Assembly: GCA_041752115.1 (NCBI GenBank)
Contig: JBGSHS010000373.1
Location: forward strand, 11,791-75,790
From: JAJRVM01 sp041752115
GTDB lineage: Bacteria > Planctomycetota > Planctomycetia > Pirellulales > Pirellulaceae
Reading direction: 5' to 3'
DNA length: 64,000 nt
A model generated the notes under the pieces. The model was not told the DNA's origin. It was given only the letters and a program-made list of their open reading frames with translations, and searched no databases. The position numbers and the translations under genes were made by a program. How positions within the stretch are numbered: the stretch's first letter is position 1; every line of letters starts with the position of its first letter. Of this stretch, positions 54,880 through 62,799 are shown one piece after another.

Positions 54880-55983
54880 ATGTATCCACGCACATACCGC
54901 ACAGTTCACTGGCTGTTTGTCGTTGCCTGGCTTGGAACAGGTCTGGTCGATTGCGTTGGGGGAGTTGAGCCTTCTGACTCAGGGGCCAACGCCGGTCCAG
55001 CGCGAGTGTTCAATGTAGTTGATTACGGAGCCAAGGGGGACGGCGAGACCGACAACACCGAAGCGTTTTCAAGGTGTCTGAAGGCGACGATGGAGGCTGG
55101 TGGCGGTCGGATATTCCTGCCCGCCGGAATCTACTGCGGCCGGTTCGTTATTCCGGCCGTCGAAAGTGCGAACTGGATTTCACTGGAAATCGTGGGGGAG
55201 AGTCAGCCGGCGACCATCTTTGGAACTGTTGGCCGGATTGATCGTCCTGATAACAACAGCATTATCAAGTGCCTGGCGACGACCGGCCCCGCAGTGATTT
55301 CCGTCGAACCTGCCCGCTCACAACCGGGTAGCTTCTCGCGCGTCCAGGTGGTTGTCAAAGACCTCGAGGTAAGGACTTGTGACGATCCGCAAATTGGTGG
55401 CATCGACCTGGAGTGGGCACAGCAATGTCGCCTGGAAAACGTCATCGTCAACACCGGTGTGTATAACGTACAGGCGGCCAAGCCGACCCATGGCACCAAG
55501 GGCCTGGTCACTCCCGCCATCAACAACGGAGCGTTTACGGTGCTGCGCAACGTGGTGGTGACAGGTTTCCACACGGGAATCGTGGTCAACGAGCATACGG
55601 ACGGGGATAGCATCGTGGTGGCCAGCAACATCGACGGATTGAGTTTCGCACAGGCTTATCATGCTTCACGCTTCGGCCGTGTGGGTGCCTATCGCTGTAC
55701 GAATATGCTCACCGTGAACGGCACGCATGGATTCTCCATCGAACAGTTGAACATCGAGCACGCTGGACCGGGACAGACGGACGAGAACAATTCCTGGCAG
55801 ACCACGGTCTTTGACATCAATGATCCTGGCAACCTCGGTATCGCCGATGTCAACTACTGGGTCGTCGAAGGGGCGGTTGGGATCAGCGAAGTCTTCACTC
55901 GCAACGGCGGCACTTGCATTCGCACGCGGCGGATCGGTTCCGTCCCTACTGCCGGCAGTCGAACGAATGCAGGAGAAGAGTAG
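54880..55983 (+). CDS. Secreted pectate-lyase-superfamily (Pectate_lyase_3) beta-helix protein
   Basis: A 367-residue exported protein. The N-terminus has a signal-like LFVVAWLGTGLVDCVGG. The domain opens with the family hallmark FNVVDYGAKGDGETDNTEAF and GGGRIFLPAGIYCGRFVIP, the GDG-DNT loop and capping strand of phage-tail/pectate-lyase beta-helices. The helix coils run through VVVKDLEVRTCDDPQIGGID and LRNVVVTGFHTGIVVNEHTD. AAGGAG lies 11 bases before the ATG. It starts 38 bp after the PDZ beta-helix gene and is followed 48 bp later by another, so 51914-57972 is probably one operon. Specificity unknown. Confidence 0.85.
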   Translation: MYPRTYRTVHWLFVVAWLGTGLVDCVGGVEPSDSGANAGPARVFNVVDYGAKGDGETDNTEAFSRCLKATMEAGGGRIFLPAGIYCGRFVIPAVESANWISLEIVGESQPATIFGTVGRIDRPDNNSIIKCLATTGPAVISVEPARSQPGSFSRVQVVVKDLEVRTCDDPQIGGIDLEWAQQCRLENVIVNTGVYNVQAAKPTHGTKGLVTPAINNGAFTVLRNVVVTGFHTGIVVNEHTDGDSIVVASNIDGLSFAQAYHASRFGRVGAYRCTNMLTVNGTHGFSIEQLNIEHAGPGQTDENNSWQTTVFDINDPGNLGIADVNYWVVEGAVGISEVFTRNGGTCIRTRRIGSVPTAGSRTNAGEE

Positions 55984-56031
55984 TTTCCCGTAATCCACCA
56001 TGGCAATCAGGAATATCAGGACCAATCTCCG

Positions 56032-57972
56032 GTGCAACATCAAATGAACATCCCACACGCGCGCTCGCTTTTCAATCGAACCCATCCGTATGGGATATTC
56101 GCGTCGCTTGCGGTCGGAGCCACCGTTCTGGCTGCTCTGGCATTCGCCTCCGTTTCCCGAGCACAGCCGGTAGACGGTGGGGCTCCAGAGGCGGCTCGGC
56201 GCTTCCCGGAATCCCCCTTTGTCGTCAACGTCAAGTCGCCGCCGTATCGCGCGACTGGGGATGGAGTTACCGACGACACCGCAGCGATACAGGCTGCGAT
56301 TAACGAGCATGTGGGACGCCATCGATTGCTCTACTTCCCGGCAGGAACGTATCTGGTCAGCAAGACCATCACTTGGCCGAAACGCTGGGGCGACAAGGAG
56401 AACTGGGGCAAGACGTATCTGTGCGGTGAGCATCCAGCGCACACCGTTCTCCGTCTGAAGGACGCCACATTCACACAGGCTGGTGACCCTCAAGCCATCA
56501 TGTGGTGTGGAGGGTTTGGATCGGCCGACTGGTTCCACAATTACATCGAGAACATGACGTTTGACGTCGGGGAGAGAAACCCGGGAGCCATTGCATTGCA
56601 GTTCTATTCCAACAACACCGGCGCAGTGCGAAACTGCCGATTCCTGGCTGGCGATGGGAGCGGAGCCATCGGCCTGGACTTGGCGCACCGCGACATGAAC
56701 GGCCCGCTGCTGGTCAAGCATTGTGAAGTGCGAGGATTTCGGCGGGGAGTTGTTACGGGCCGTGCTGTCAACAGTCAGACGTTCGAGGATCTTCACTTGC
56801 AGGGCCAACGCGATCTCGGCTTCGAAAACCAGGGACAGTCGATCAGTATTCGTGGACTGGTCAGCGAAAACGAAGTCCCTGCGGTCATGACCTACGGGAA
56901 CCTCTGCCTGGTTGACGCGAAACTGCGCGGGTTGGGACAGGCGACCAATGCGCCGGCGATCATCAACTACAATGGTGGACGCATTTTCGTCAGGGACGTC
57001 GCCACCGAAGGTTATGCGCGCGCCATTGGCGATGTCGAGACGCCCGACTCTGCGGCCGCGTTTCGCATCCGAGGAGCCGACAAGGCGGGCACGGAGGGAC
57101 CGCACGTGACAGAGTATTCGTCACTGCCACCATTTGTGGTTCTGACGACTGCCACGCAATCGCTCTCGCTGCCGGTTCTCGATGCGCCGGAAGTGCCGTG
57201 GGACGCGCCAGAGCGTTGGGCCAATGTCGATGCCTATGGAGCTGATCCGACGGCTGAGACTGATTCGTCCGCCGCTATTCAACAGGCCGTGGACTCAGGG
57301 GCGACGACCATCTTCTTCCCCGGCAGCTACCTGCTGGAGAAGACGGTGACCATTCGCGGTCACGCCAGACGCCTGGTCGGTGTCGGCGGACAGATCGACT
57401 ATTTTTCCAAGACCCGCCCTGACTTTCGCGTCGAGACTGGCATCGCTCCCGTGGTCTGCTTTGAGCATTTCGCAAATATTCACGGGGGCTTGCTGATCGA
57501 TACCAAGCGGACCATCGTGCTGCGCAGTGTGGGCGACTGCCCCATCTCCACTTCAGAGGCCGCAGTGGATGGTCAGCTGTTTCTGGAGGATGTGTGCACC
57601 AGTAACTTGCTCGTTTCGCGGCAACACGTGTGGGCTCGGCAGCTCAATATCGAAAATGAAGGCACTCACTTGACCAACGATGGGCGTGACGTCTGGATTC
57701 TCGGCTACAAGACAGAGCGTGGCGGAACGCTCTTCGATACTCGCTCCGCCGGTCGCACTGAGGTACTCGGTGGATTCAGCTATACGACAACCGCCGGCAA
57801 ACTCGCTCCGATGATCCGCAACGTCGATTCCTCCGTCTTCGCCTTCTTTGCCGAAATCTGCTTCAACGACGATCCGTTCGAAGTTCTCATCTACGAACAG
57901 CGAGGAACGCAACACAAGAAGATTCCCCGAGATGCCGGACATACGGTTCCGTACTCGGGATGGAAACCGTAG
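56032..57972 (+). CDS. Secreted double beta-helix protein (pectate-lyase superfamily)
   Basis: A 646-residue exported protein with an N-terminal hydrophobic segment (GIFASLAVGATVLAALAFAS). Two similar halves are visible. Each starts with the pectate-lyase-3 loop: ATGDGVTDDTAAIQAAINEH with LLYFPAGTYLVSKTI (from about 65), and NVDAYGADPTAETDSSAAIQ with TIFFPGSYLLEKTVTI (from about 400). The tandem arrangement resembles beta-1,3-glucanase-type two-helix enzymes (GH55-like), which supports a polysaccharide-degrading role, but catalytic residues are not assigned. The start is GTG 56032 with AGGA upstream; ATG 56044 is also possible. It closes the likely operon. Confidence 0.82.
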   Translation: MQHQMNIPHARSLFNRTHPYGIFASLAVGATVLAALAFASVSRAQPVDGGAPEAARRFPESPFVVNVKSPPYRATGDGVTDDTAAIQAAINEHVGRHRLLYFPAGTYLVSKTITWPKRWGDKENWGKTYLCGEHPAHTVLRLKDATFTQAGDPQAIMWCGGFGSADWFHNYIENMTFDVGERNPGAIALQFYSNNTGAVRNCRFLAGDGSGAIGLDLAHRDMNGPLLVKHCEVRGFRRGVVTGRAVNSQTFEDLHLQGQRDLGFENQGQSISIRGLVSENEVPAVMTYGNLCLVDAKLRGLGQATNAPAIINYNGGRIFVRDVATEGYARAIGDVETPDSAAAFRIRGADKAGTEGPHVTEYSSLPPFVVLTTATQSLSLPVLDAPEVPWDAPERWANVDAYGADPTAETDSSAAIQQAVDSGATTIFFPGSYLLEKTVTIRGHARRLVGVGGQIDYFSKTRPDFRVETGIAPVVCFEHFANIHGGLLIDTKRTIVLRSVGDCPISTSEAAVDGQLFLEDVCTSNLLVSRQHVWARQLNIENEGTHLTNDGRDVWILGYKTERGGTLFDTRSAGRTEVLGGFSYTTTAGKLAPMIRNVDSSVFAFFAEICFNDDPFEVLIYEQRGTQHKKIPRDAGHTVPYSGWKP

Positions 57973-58079
57973 AGCGGAGGGAATTCTTCGACCTTGGATC
58001 ACCTGAGCAGCATCGCGATCACTGATTTCGGAACTCACCCCTGACTCACTGATTCCTTCAGACTCTCGTTCCCAGACAA

Positions 58080-60095
58080 ATGACCGATTCGACCACCATG
58101 CCCGCCGACCAGCCGTCTCCATTCTTCCTGTGGGAGGCACTGTTGCTGCCAGCCGAGGCACGCCAACTGGCGTTGGACCATACCGATCGCATCCTGCAGG
58201 AGCTTGATACCGTCAAGAGCTTCGAGAGTTCGGGCGACGTCGAGAGAGCATTTATCACACGGCAGCAGATCGCATCCTTACTGCTGCCGTTGGCGCTGGC
58301 GGCACAGGAGCTGGCACATACCTCGCGGCAACGTGTACTCGTGGGATTGACCGGCGGGGCTGGCACAGGAAAGTCGATGCTCAGTGTCTTGCTCTGTCGA
58401 GTGCTCCGAACGCTGGCCGGGCAGGAGATCGCCGTACCACTGGGCGTCGATGCGTACCACTTTCCGAATGACTTCCTCGACAGGCAGCTTGTGAGCTATC
58501 TGGGACGGGACGTTCCGCTGCGGCACATCAAAGGTCTGCCGCCCACCTTTGACGTGGAAGCTCTGGTCGCCGACCTGCAGCGCCTTCGTTGCTCCCAGGA
58601 GCACGAGATCCGACTGCCCGTTTACGATCGTGCGGGTCATGATCCCGTTCCCGATGCGTTGTGCGTGCAGCCGCATCATCGTATCGTCATTGTAGAAGGA
58701 CTGCACCTCCTGCGTTTGGAGGACGATTGGAGGAACGCCCGAGAGTGCCTCGAGCTGTGCGTGCTCCTTGAGTTGCCGCTGGAGACCTGCCGCCGACGCG
58801 TCGTGGCACGCAAGATCGCTGGTGGCCGTTCGCCCGAGGACGTGCTCGCTCACTTCGAGCGTGTCGATCGCCCGACGCTGGAGGCCCTTCGCGATCCGAA
58901 ATTGCGTGAACGGGCGGACCTGGTAATTCAGCTGGAGGAATCCGACGAGGACTCTCCTGTGAGGTCGACAGGACTGCGAGGCTGCGAACGTCCTGAGAAC
59001 TTGACCGAATCCATTCAGCTTCGCCCGATCCCGCCCGGCACTGTTCGATTACTTGCCGTCGGCCTGAATCCGGCACTCCAGAAGACCCTTGTCTTCGATT
59101 CCTGGCAGCGGGGACAGGTCAACCGTGCTTGTGAGATCCTGACATCGGTCGGCGGGAAAGGCCAGCAGTTCTCTCGAGCGGCCAGCCGACATCTTCCAGG
59201 AATGGTCACGCTGGCGCAGTTTCTCGGCGGAGAAAATGGCGAGCACCTGAGGCGCATGCTCCAACAGGCGGGCATCGATCAGATTACGACTGCCTCGACG
59301 GGAGAAACCCGCTGCTGCCTCACGTTGATTGATGCGAGTGCCGGCGATGCAACTGAGCTGATCGAGCCGTCAGCGCCGATCGCACCAGGCGAAATCGAAC
59401 GACTTCTGACAGGCATCCTGCATCGGCTGGCACGCGGCGACGTCTCAGGCCTGGCCATTTGCGGCACATATCCTCCCGGCGTCACGGAAGAATTCTACGT
59501 TGCACTCGCTCGTTCCAAAGGTCAGGCGATTCTACTGCTGGACGGTTACCAACAGATCACCGAAACCCTGGCAACCGACCAGGTGGACATTCTCAAAGTG
59601 AACGTCCACGAGCTGCAGAGCCTCGCCACCAGGATTGGTCGTTGCAGGAGACCAGATGATGCAGGGCACGCCGCGTCGGTCCCGGAACTGGCCATGACGG
59701 TTCTGGCAACACACCACCTGCGCTGGCTGGCGGTAACGGCGGGGCCACACACCGCGTGGCTGTTTGAGCGTCCCTGCGGCGGCTCTGCCACAAGCGACCC
59801 TTGCAGTTGGCGGTACTTTGAGTACAGGCTGCCCACGGTCGACGGAGTCAGGAATCCGATTGGCGCAGGGGATACAGTCGGAGCGACCTTTCTCGCCCAG
59901 CTGTGCGCTGGAACTTCGGCCCATGCAGCCTTCGCTTGTGGGCTCGCAGCCGGCAGCGCATCCTGCCGGCAGTTGGGCGGCGCCGATTTCACGATGGATG
60001 ACCTGCACGACATTCTGCCCAAGATCCAGATCGTGCGCTGGAACCGCTGGTGGACCAATAGCGGGAGTGATAAGCCTGATTCCCTCACCGCGTGA
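58080..60095 (+). CDS. Fused P-loop (uridine/pantothenate-kinase-like) kinase and PfkB-family sugar kinase
   Basis: A 671-residue cytoplasmic protein with two kinase modules. The N-terminal half has a helical lead (1-80), a Walker A motif GLTGGAGTGKS (89-99), VDAYHFPND with an acidic residue in the DxxH position (123-131), LPVYDRAGHDP and IVIVEGLHLL, as in phosphoribulokinase/uridine/pantothenate kinases such as YggC. The C-terminal half (from about 320) is PfkB: VGLNPALQKTLVFDSWQRGQ, VGGKGQQFSRAA and the anion-hole GAGDTVGA (about 596-603), most like 1-phosphofructokinases. Both active sites look intact. A two-step sugar phosphorylation is possible but unproven. No good ribosome binding site is seen at the ATG. 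Confidence 0.82.
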   Translation: MTDSTTMPADQPSPFFLWEALLLPAEARQLALDHTDRILQELDTVKSFESSGDVERAFITRQQIASLLLPLALAAQELAHTSRQRVLVGLTGGAGTGKSMLSVLLCRVLRTLAGQEIAVPLGVDAYHFPNDFLDRQLVSYLGRDVPLRHIKGLPPTFDVEALVADLQRLRCSQEHEIRLPVYDRAGHDPVPDALCVQPHHRIVIVEGLHLLRLEDDWRNARECLELCVLLELPLETCRRRVVARKIAGGRSPEDVLAHFERVDRPTLEALRDPKLRERADLVIQLEESDEDSPVRSTGLRGCERPENLTESIQLRPIPPGTVRLLAVGLNPALQKTLVFDSWQRGQVNRACEILTSVGGKGQQFSRAASRHLPGMVTLAQFLGGENGEHLRRMLQQAGIDQITTASTGETRCCLTLIDASAGDATELIEPSAPIAPGEIERLLTGILHRLARGDVSGLAICGTYPPGVTEEFYVALARSKGQAILLLDGYQQITETLATDQVDILKVNVHELQSLATRIGRCRRPDDAGHAASVPELAMTVLATHHLRWLAVTAGPHTAWLFERPCGGSATSDPCSWRYFEYRLPTVDGVRNPIGAGDTVGATFLAQLCAGTSAHAAFACGLAAGSASCRQLGGADFTMDDLHDILPKIQIVRWNRWWTNSGSDKPDSLTA

Positions 60096-60461
60096 GCAGC
60101 GTTTCGCCGAGGTTCAGGCAAGATCGGTCGGATCTGACTGATCTGGCTGATCTGACCGATCGCAGCAACCAGCAACGTTGGGCCCCGTGCCCCCGTTGGA
60201 TGGACATCGTTCACGTGGGTTGGACAATGACGCTCCCTTGCGACATGCCGCGCAAGCTTCGCCGTCAGACGTCAAACGGCCAACTTGCTGCCACGTCATC
60301 GATCCGCTGTCCATGCGCCAGCCGGTGTTCGCCGGCGATTCTCCTTGGATTCCGGTTGATTCGATTGGCGGAGCCCCATTACAATGGGGGTGTCGTAGGC
60401 CGGCGACCGAAGTGGCTTGCCGCCGAGAAGTGGCAGATAATCTGGACTGGTGAGGCGCGTC
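60096..60461. other. Intergenic region with a short tandem repeat
   Basis: A 366-bp gap with no supported gene. A 9-bp unit repeats three times with small changes at 60131-60157 (GATCTGACT, GATCTGGCT, GATCTGACC). GAGG before the ATG at 60462 is the last feature. Confidence 0.5.
60131..60162. repeat. Imperfect 9-bp tandem repeat
   Basis: GATCTGACT, GATCTGGCT and GATCTGACC followed by GATCG, 35 bases after the kinase stop codon. Confidence 0.7.
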
Positions 60462-60539
60462 ATGTCCAAACATTGGCTGGTCGTGGTGTTGTTGGGGAGC
60501 GTCCTGTGCCTGCTTCCCCGATGGGCGCGCGGTGGCTGA
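60462..60539 (+). other. Detached signal-peptide ORF, in frame with the next gene
   Basis: ATG 60462, eight bases after GAGG, encodes MSKHWLVVVLLGSVLCLLPR followed by WARGG and TGA (60537-60539). It is a complete Sec signal peptide with no mature part. The following gene is in the same frame and has no signal or ribosome binding site of its own, so this is probably its N-terminus cut off by a nonsense codon. Confidence 0.6.
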
Positions 60540-60599
60540 GGAGCGCGCAGCTGTGCGCCCGGTCGGAGCGCTTCGACAGGTTATCGCCCCGCTGTCGGT

Positions 60600-61445
60600 G
60601 TGTACACGGGCGGCGGCATATCGCCGGCCAGCGGCCTGTACGCCAGTAGCGTGCAGCAAGCCCGACAAGCGGCAGCTCATGCCGCGATGGTGCAACAGAT
60701 GCGGCTGATGCGTGAAGCCCAGTCAGATTCTGCCCGCCTTCAGATTGCGGATAAAGCTCGGGACGAGGGCAACTACCTGGCCGCGTGCCGTATCTATCTG
60801 AGGTTGGCCGCCAGGCGTCCCACCAATCCGTCCGCAGAAGCTGCCGAGAAGCGTTTGAAAGAGCTCGGCCAGTTGGGACGCAAGGAACTGGCGAATGTGG
60901 AGCAGCGACTGAGTCATTGGCGTGCCAAGTCACCGGGGGATTCACTGGCGGACGAGTCGCTGGCGGAGTTGGCCAAATGTGTCACCGACCTGGAAGAATT
61001 GGCGGACCAGTTTGGAAGCGTGCCGGGCGTCGGACGCGAGATCAAGACGGCGGCGACCAAGCACCGAAATCATCCGTTGACTCAGGCCGCCTTGAACGAG
61101 CCGGATGCCAAGCAGCTGTGGGAGGAAGGCCAGTCACTCGAGCAGCAAGGACATATTTGCTGTGCGTATCTGGTCTTTGAAGAGGCAGCGAAGAAACGGC
61201 CGGCCCCTTCCGCCATCGCAGCGCAGCAACGACTCGAAGAGCTCAAGGCTGATCCTAGAAACGTCGAGGCTGCCGAGGCCTGCCGCAACCTCCAGTGGTG
61301 CCATCAGCAGTATCAAGTTGCCGAGCGACTCGCCCAGGCCGCGCCGGATCGAGCCAAAGAGCTGTTCGCGAAGATTATTGAGCGGTCACCGGTTGACAGC
61401 CGCATTCACGCCGAAGCGCGCACGCAGATTGCTCGACTGCAATAA
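60600..61445 (+). CDS. TPR-like helical protein, N-terminus interrupted by TGA
   Basis: A 281-residue frame starting at a GTG without a ribosome binding site. It is alpha-helical and rich in Ala, Gln, Leu and Arg, with helix pairs of TPR type: ADKARDEGNYLAACRIYLRL, AEAAEKRLKELGQL, LWEEGQSLEQQGHICCAYLV, and AAPDRAKELFAKIIERSP. The same frame is open upstream to a TGA at 60537, immediately before which a signal peptide is encoded (60462-60536). The intact gene would be about 327 residues, exported, and probably a periplasmic scaffold or interaction protein. I do not recognise a specific family. Confidence 0.6.
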   Translation: MYTGGGISPASGLYASSVQQARQAAAHAAMVQQMRLMREAQSDSARLQIADKARDEGNYLAACRIYLRLAARRPTNPSAEAAEKRLKELGQLGRKELANVEQRLSHWRAKSPGDSLADESLAELAKCVTDLEELADQFGSVPGVGREIKTAATKHRNHPLTQAALNEPDAKQLWEEGQSLEQQGHICCAYLVFEEAAKKRPAPSAIAAQQRLEELKADPRNVEAAEACRNLQWCHQQYQVAERLAQAAPDRAKELFAKIIERSPVDSRIHAEARTQIARLQ

Positions 61446-61521
61446 TCAATTGAAGCATCCTGGGTCATTCGCTGGATACCGTGAGCGAAATCGTCTGCCT
61501 CGATACACCTTCCCGCATACA

Positions 61522-62589
61522 TCAGTCACGAGATTCCTGCTCCAGTTGTTGCCACCGAACGAAAGCCTGTCGCAGCACCTGGGCGGCCGGCTTGAGGGTT
61601 CCGTCGCGGCGAACCAGTCCGAAGTGTGCTTCATTCGGGTTCTCGATGGCATAATCGTGCAGGCACCAGGCCAGCACACCGGCGATGCGATCCTGTTGGG
61701 CAGCCTGCAGGACCGTTTCATAGATGCGTGCCTGTTCGGCCTCGCTGCCCGGATGGCCGGCCAACTTGGCTTGAAGTGGTCCCGTAACACCGTGCTGCGG
61801 ATCACGTGCCGTGCACATGCCAAACTCACCAATCAGCAGCGGGCGCGAATTGCTGCTGTTTCGCACGTTGTCAATCACTTCCCGAACCCGCGCCGCCCCC
61901 CGCTCAAACAGAACCTGCTTCGGACTGTATTCGTGATATTGCATGACGTCGGGAAGTCCCACTTCCTGTAAGCGGTCCACACGCCAGGTGAGACCGACGG
62001 TTGTCAGATGCTGCGAATCCAGTTGTTTGACAAACGGCAGAGCGGCCTGCAAGTAGGCTCGGGTGCCGGCAGTCCATTTGGCGTCGTCTTCTGGCTCGTT
62101 CATCAAATCCCACAGCAGCACGCGGCCGTCCGTTCGATGAGCCCCCACAATGTCCGCGAGCGTCCGCTGAGAGCGTGCTGCTGCATCCGGCGCGGCCAGC
62201 CATTGCTGGCTGAATTCAAAGCAGACAATCAGGCGAATGCCGTGGCGCCAGGCGGCTGCCAGCAGTTGCTCGAATTGCGTGTGGTAAGCCGCGGTCAACG
62301 ACCCGTCCGGATTGAGCAATCCGGCCTGTTCGGCCTGTGACGAGAACATCAGGAACGTGCGCACCGTATTGCAGCCCAGGGAAGCGGCCAGCGCCATGTC
62401 TTGTTCCCAAACTTCGGAGGGCGTCTTCGTCCACATGCCACCCCACGGAGTATCACGGGGCATGTAGTTCACGCCGCGGATCGACAGGGGCTTCAGTTCC
62501 CGCAGCAACTCGGCATTTTGTCCTCCCTGCGTCGTCCGTGCGGCAAGGAATAACATCACCAGTGACAACAGAACTGCTCGGTGCATCAT
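61522..62589 (-). CDS. Secreted glycoside hydrolase family 5-like enzyme
   Basis: A 355-residue protein with a signal peptide (MMHRAVLLSLVMLFLAARTT). The TIM-barrel has the GH5-type start LSIRGVNYMPRDTPWGG and the acid/base Glu in LLWDLMNEPEDD (about Glu165). The catalytic His/Tyr strand is DVMQYHEYSP, and LLIGEFGM contains the nucleophile Glu (about 255). The pattern fits retaining beta-glycosidases of clan GH-A such as mannanases or glucanases; the exact substrate is unknown. The frame is open to 62649, but that part overlaps the intergenic hairpin repeat at 62606-62726, so ATG 62589 (or 62586) is the better start. Confidence 0.87.
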   Translation of the reverse strand: MMHRAVLLSLVMLFLAARTTQGGQNAELLRELKPLSIRGVNYMPRDTPWGGMWTKTPSEVWEQDMALAASLGCNTVRTFLMFSSQAEQAGLLNPDGSLTAAYHTQFEQLLAAAWRHGIRLIVCFEFSQQWLAAPDAAARSQRTLADIVGAHRTDGRVLLWDLMNEPEDDAKWTAGTRAYLQAALPFVKQLDSQHLTTVGLTWRVDRLQEVGLPDVMQYHEYSPKQVLFERGAARVREVIDNVRNSSNSRPLLIGEFGMCTARDPQHGVTGPLQAKLAGHPGSEAEQARIYETVLQAAQQDRIAGVLAWCLHDYAIENPNEAHFGLVRRDGTLKPAAQVLRQAFVRWQQLEQESRD

Positions 62590-62605
62590 CCACCATTTCC
62601 CAAAG

Positions 62606-62726
62606 ATCGCGGGTAGAGTGAATTCCGTGGTTTTGGATACCGTCGCCAAACGGCCGGCGGTTTCCCACGCTCTGCGCGAGCGTGGCTACGGCAGCGCGAG
62701 CGTGGCTACAAAAAAACGCCGAAGTC
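62606..62726 (+). repeat. Hairpin-bearing intergenic repeat, copy 3 of 3, with internal duplication
   Basis: Very similar to 13711-13811: shared ATCGCGGG, AATTCCGTGGTT, TTTCCCACGCTCTGCGCGAG and CGCCGAAGT blocks. The core stem is CCACGCTC (62665-62672) and GAGCGTGG (62678-62685). This copy carries a second GCGCGAGCGTGGCTAC (62694-62709), a partial tandem duplication of its own hairpin arm. It lies between the GH5 and HzsA-like genes. Confidence 0.87.
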
Positions 62727-62799
62727 ATTAATCTCTCATGCCGTACCGGTCGCCTGCGACACGTGAGTGGAGGGTTCTTACCAGGTTCGAGACGCCGGG

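Noticed and set aside
55666..57105. Long minus-strand ORF of 479 codons
   Set aside because: Antisense to two beta-helix genes; it crosses both, which a real gene would not do.
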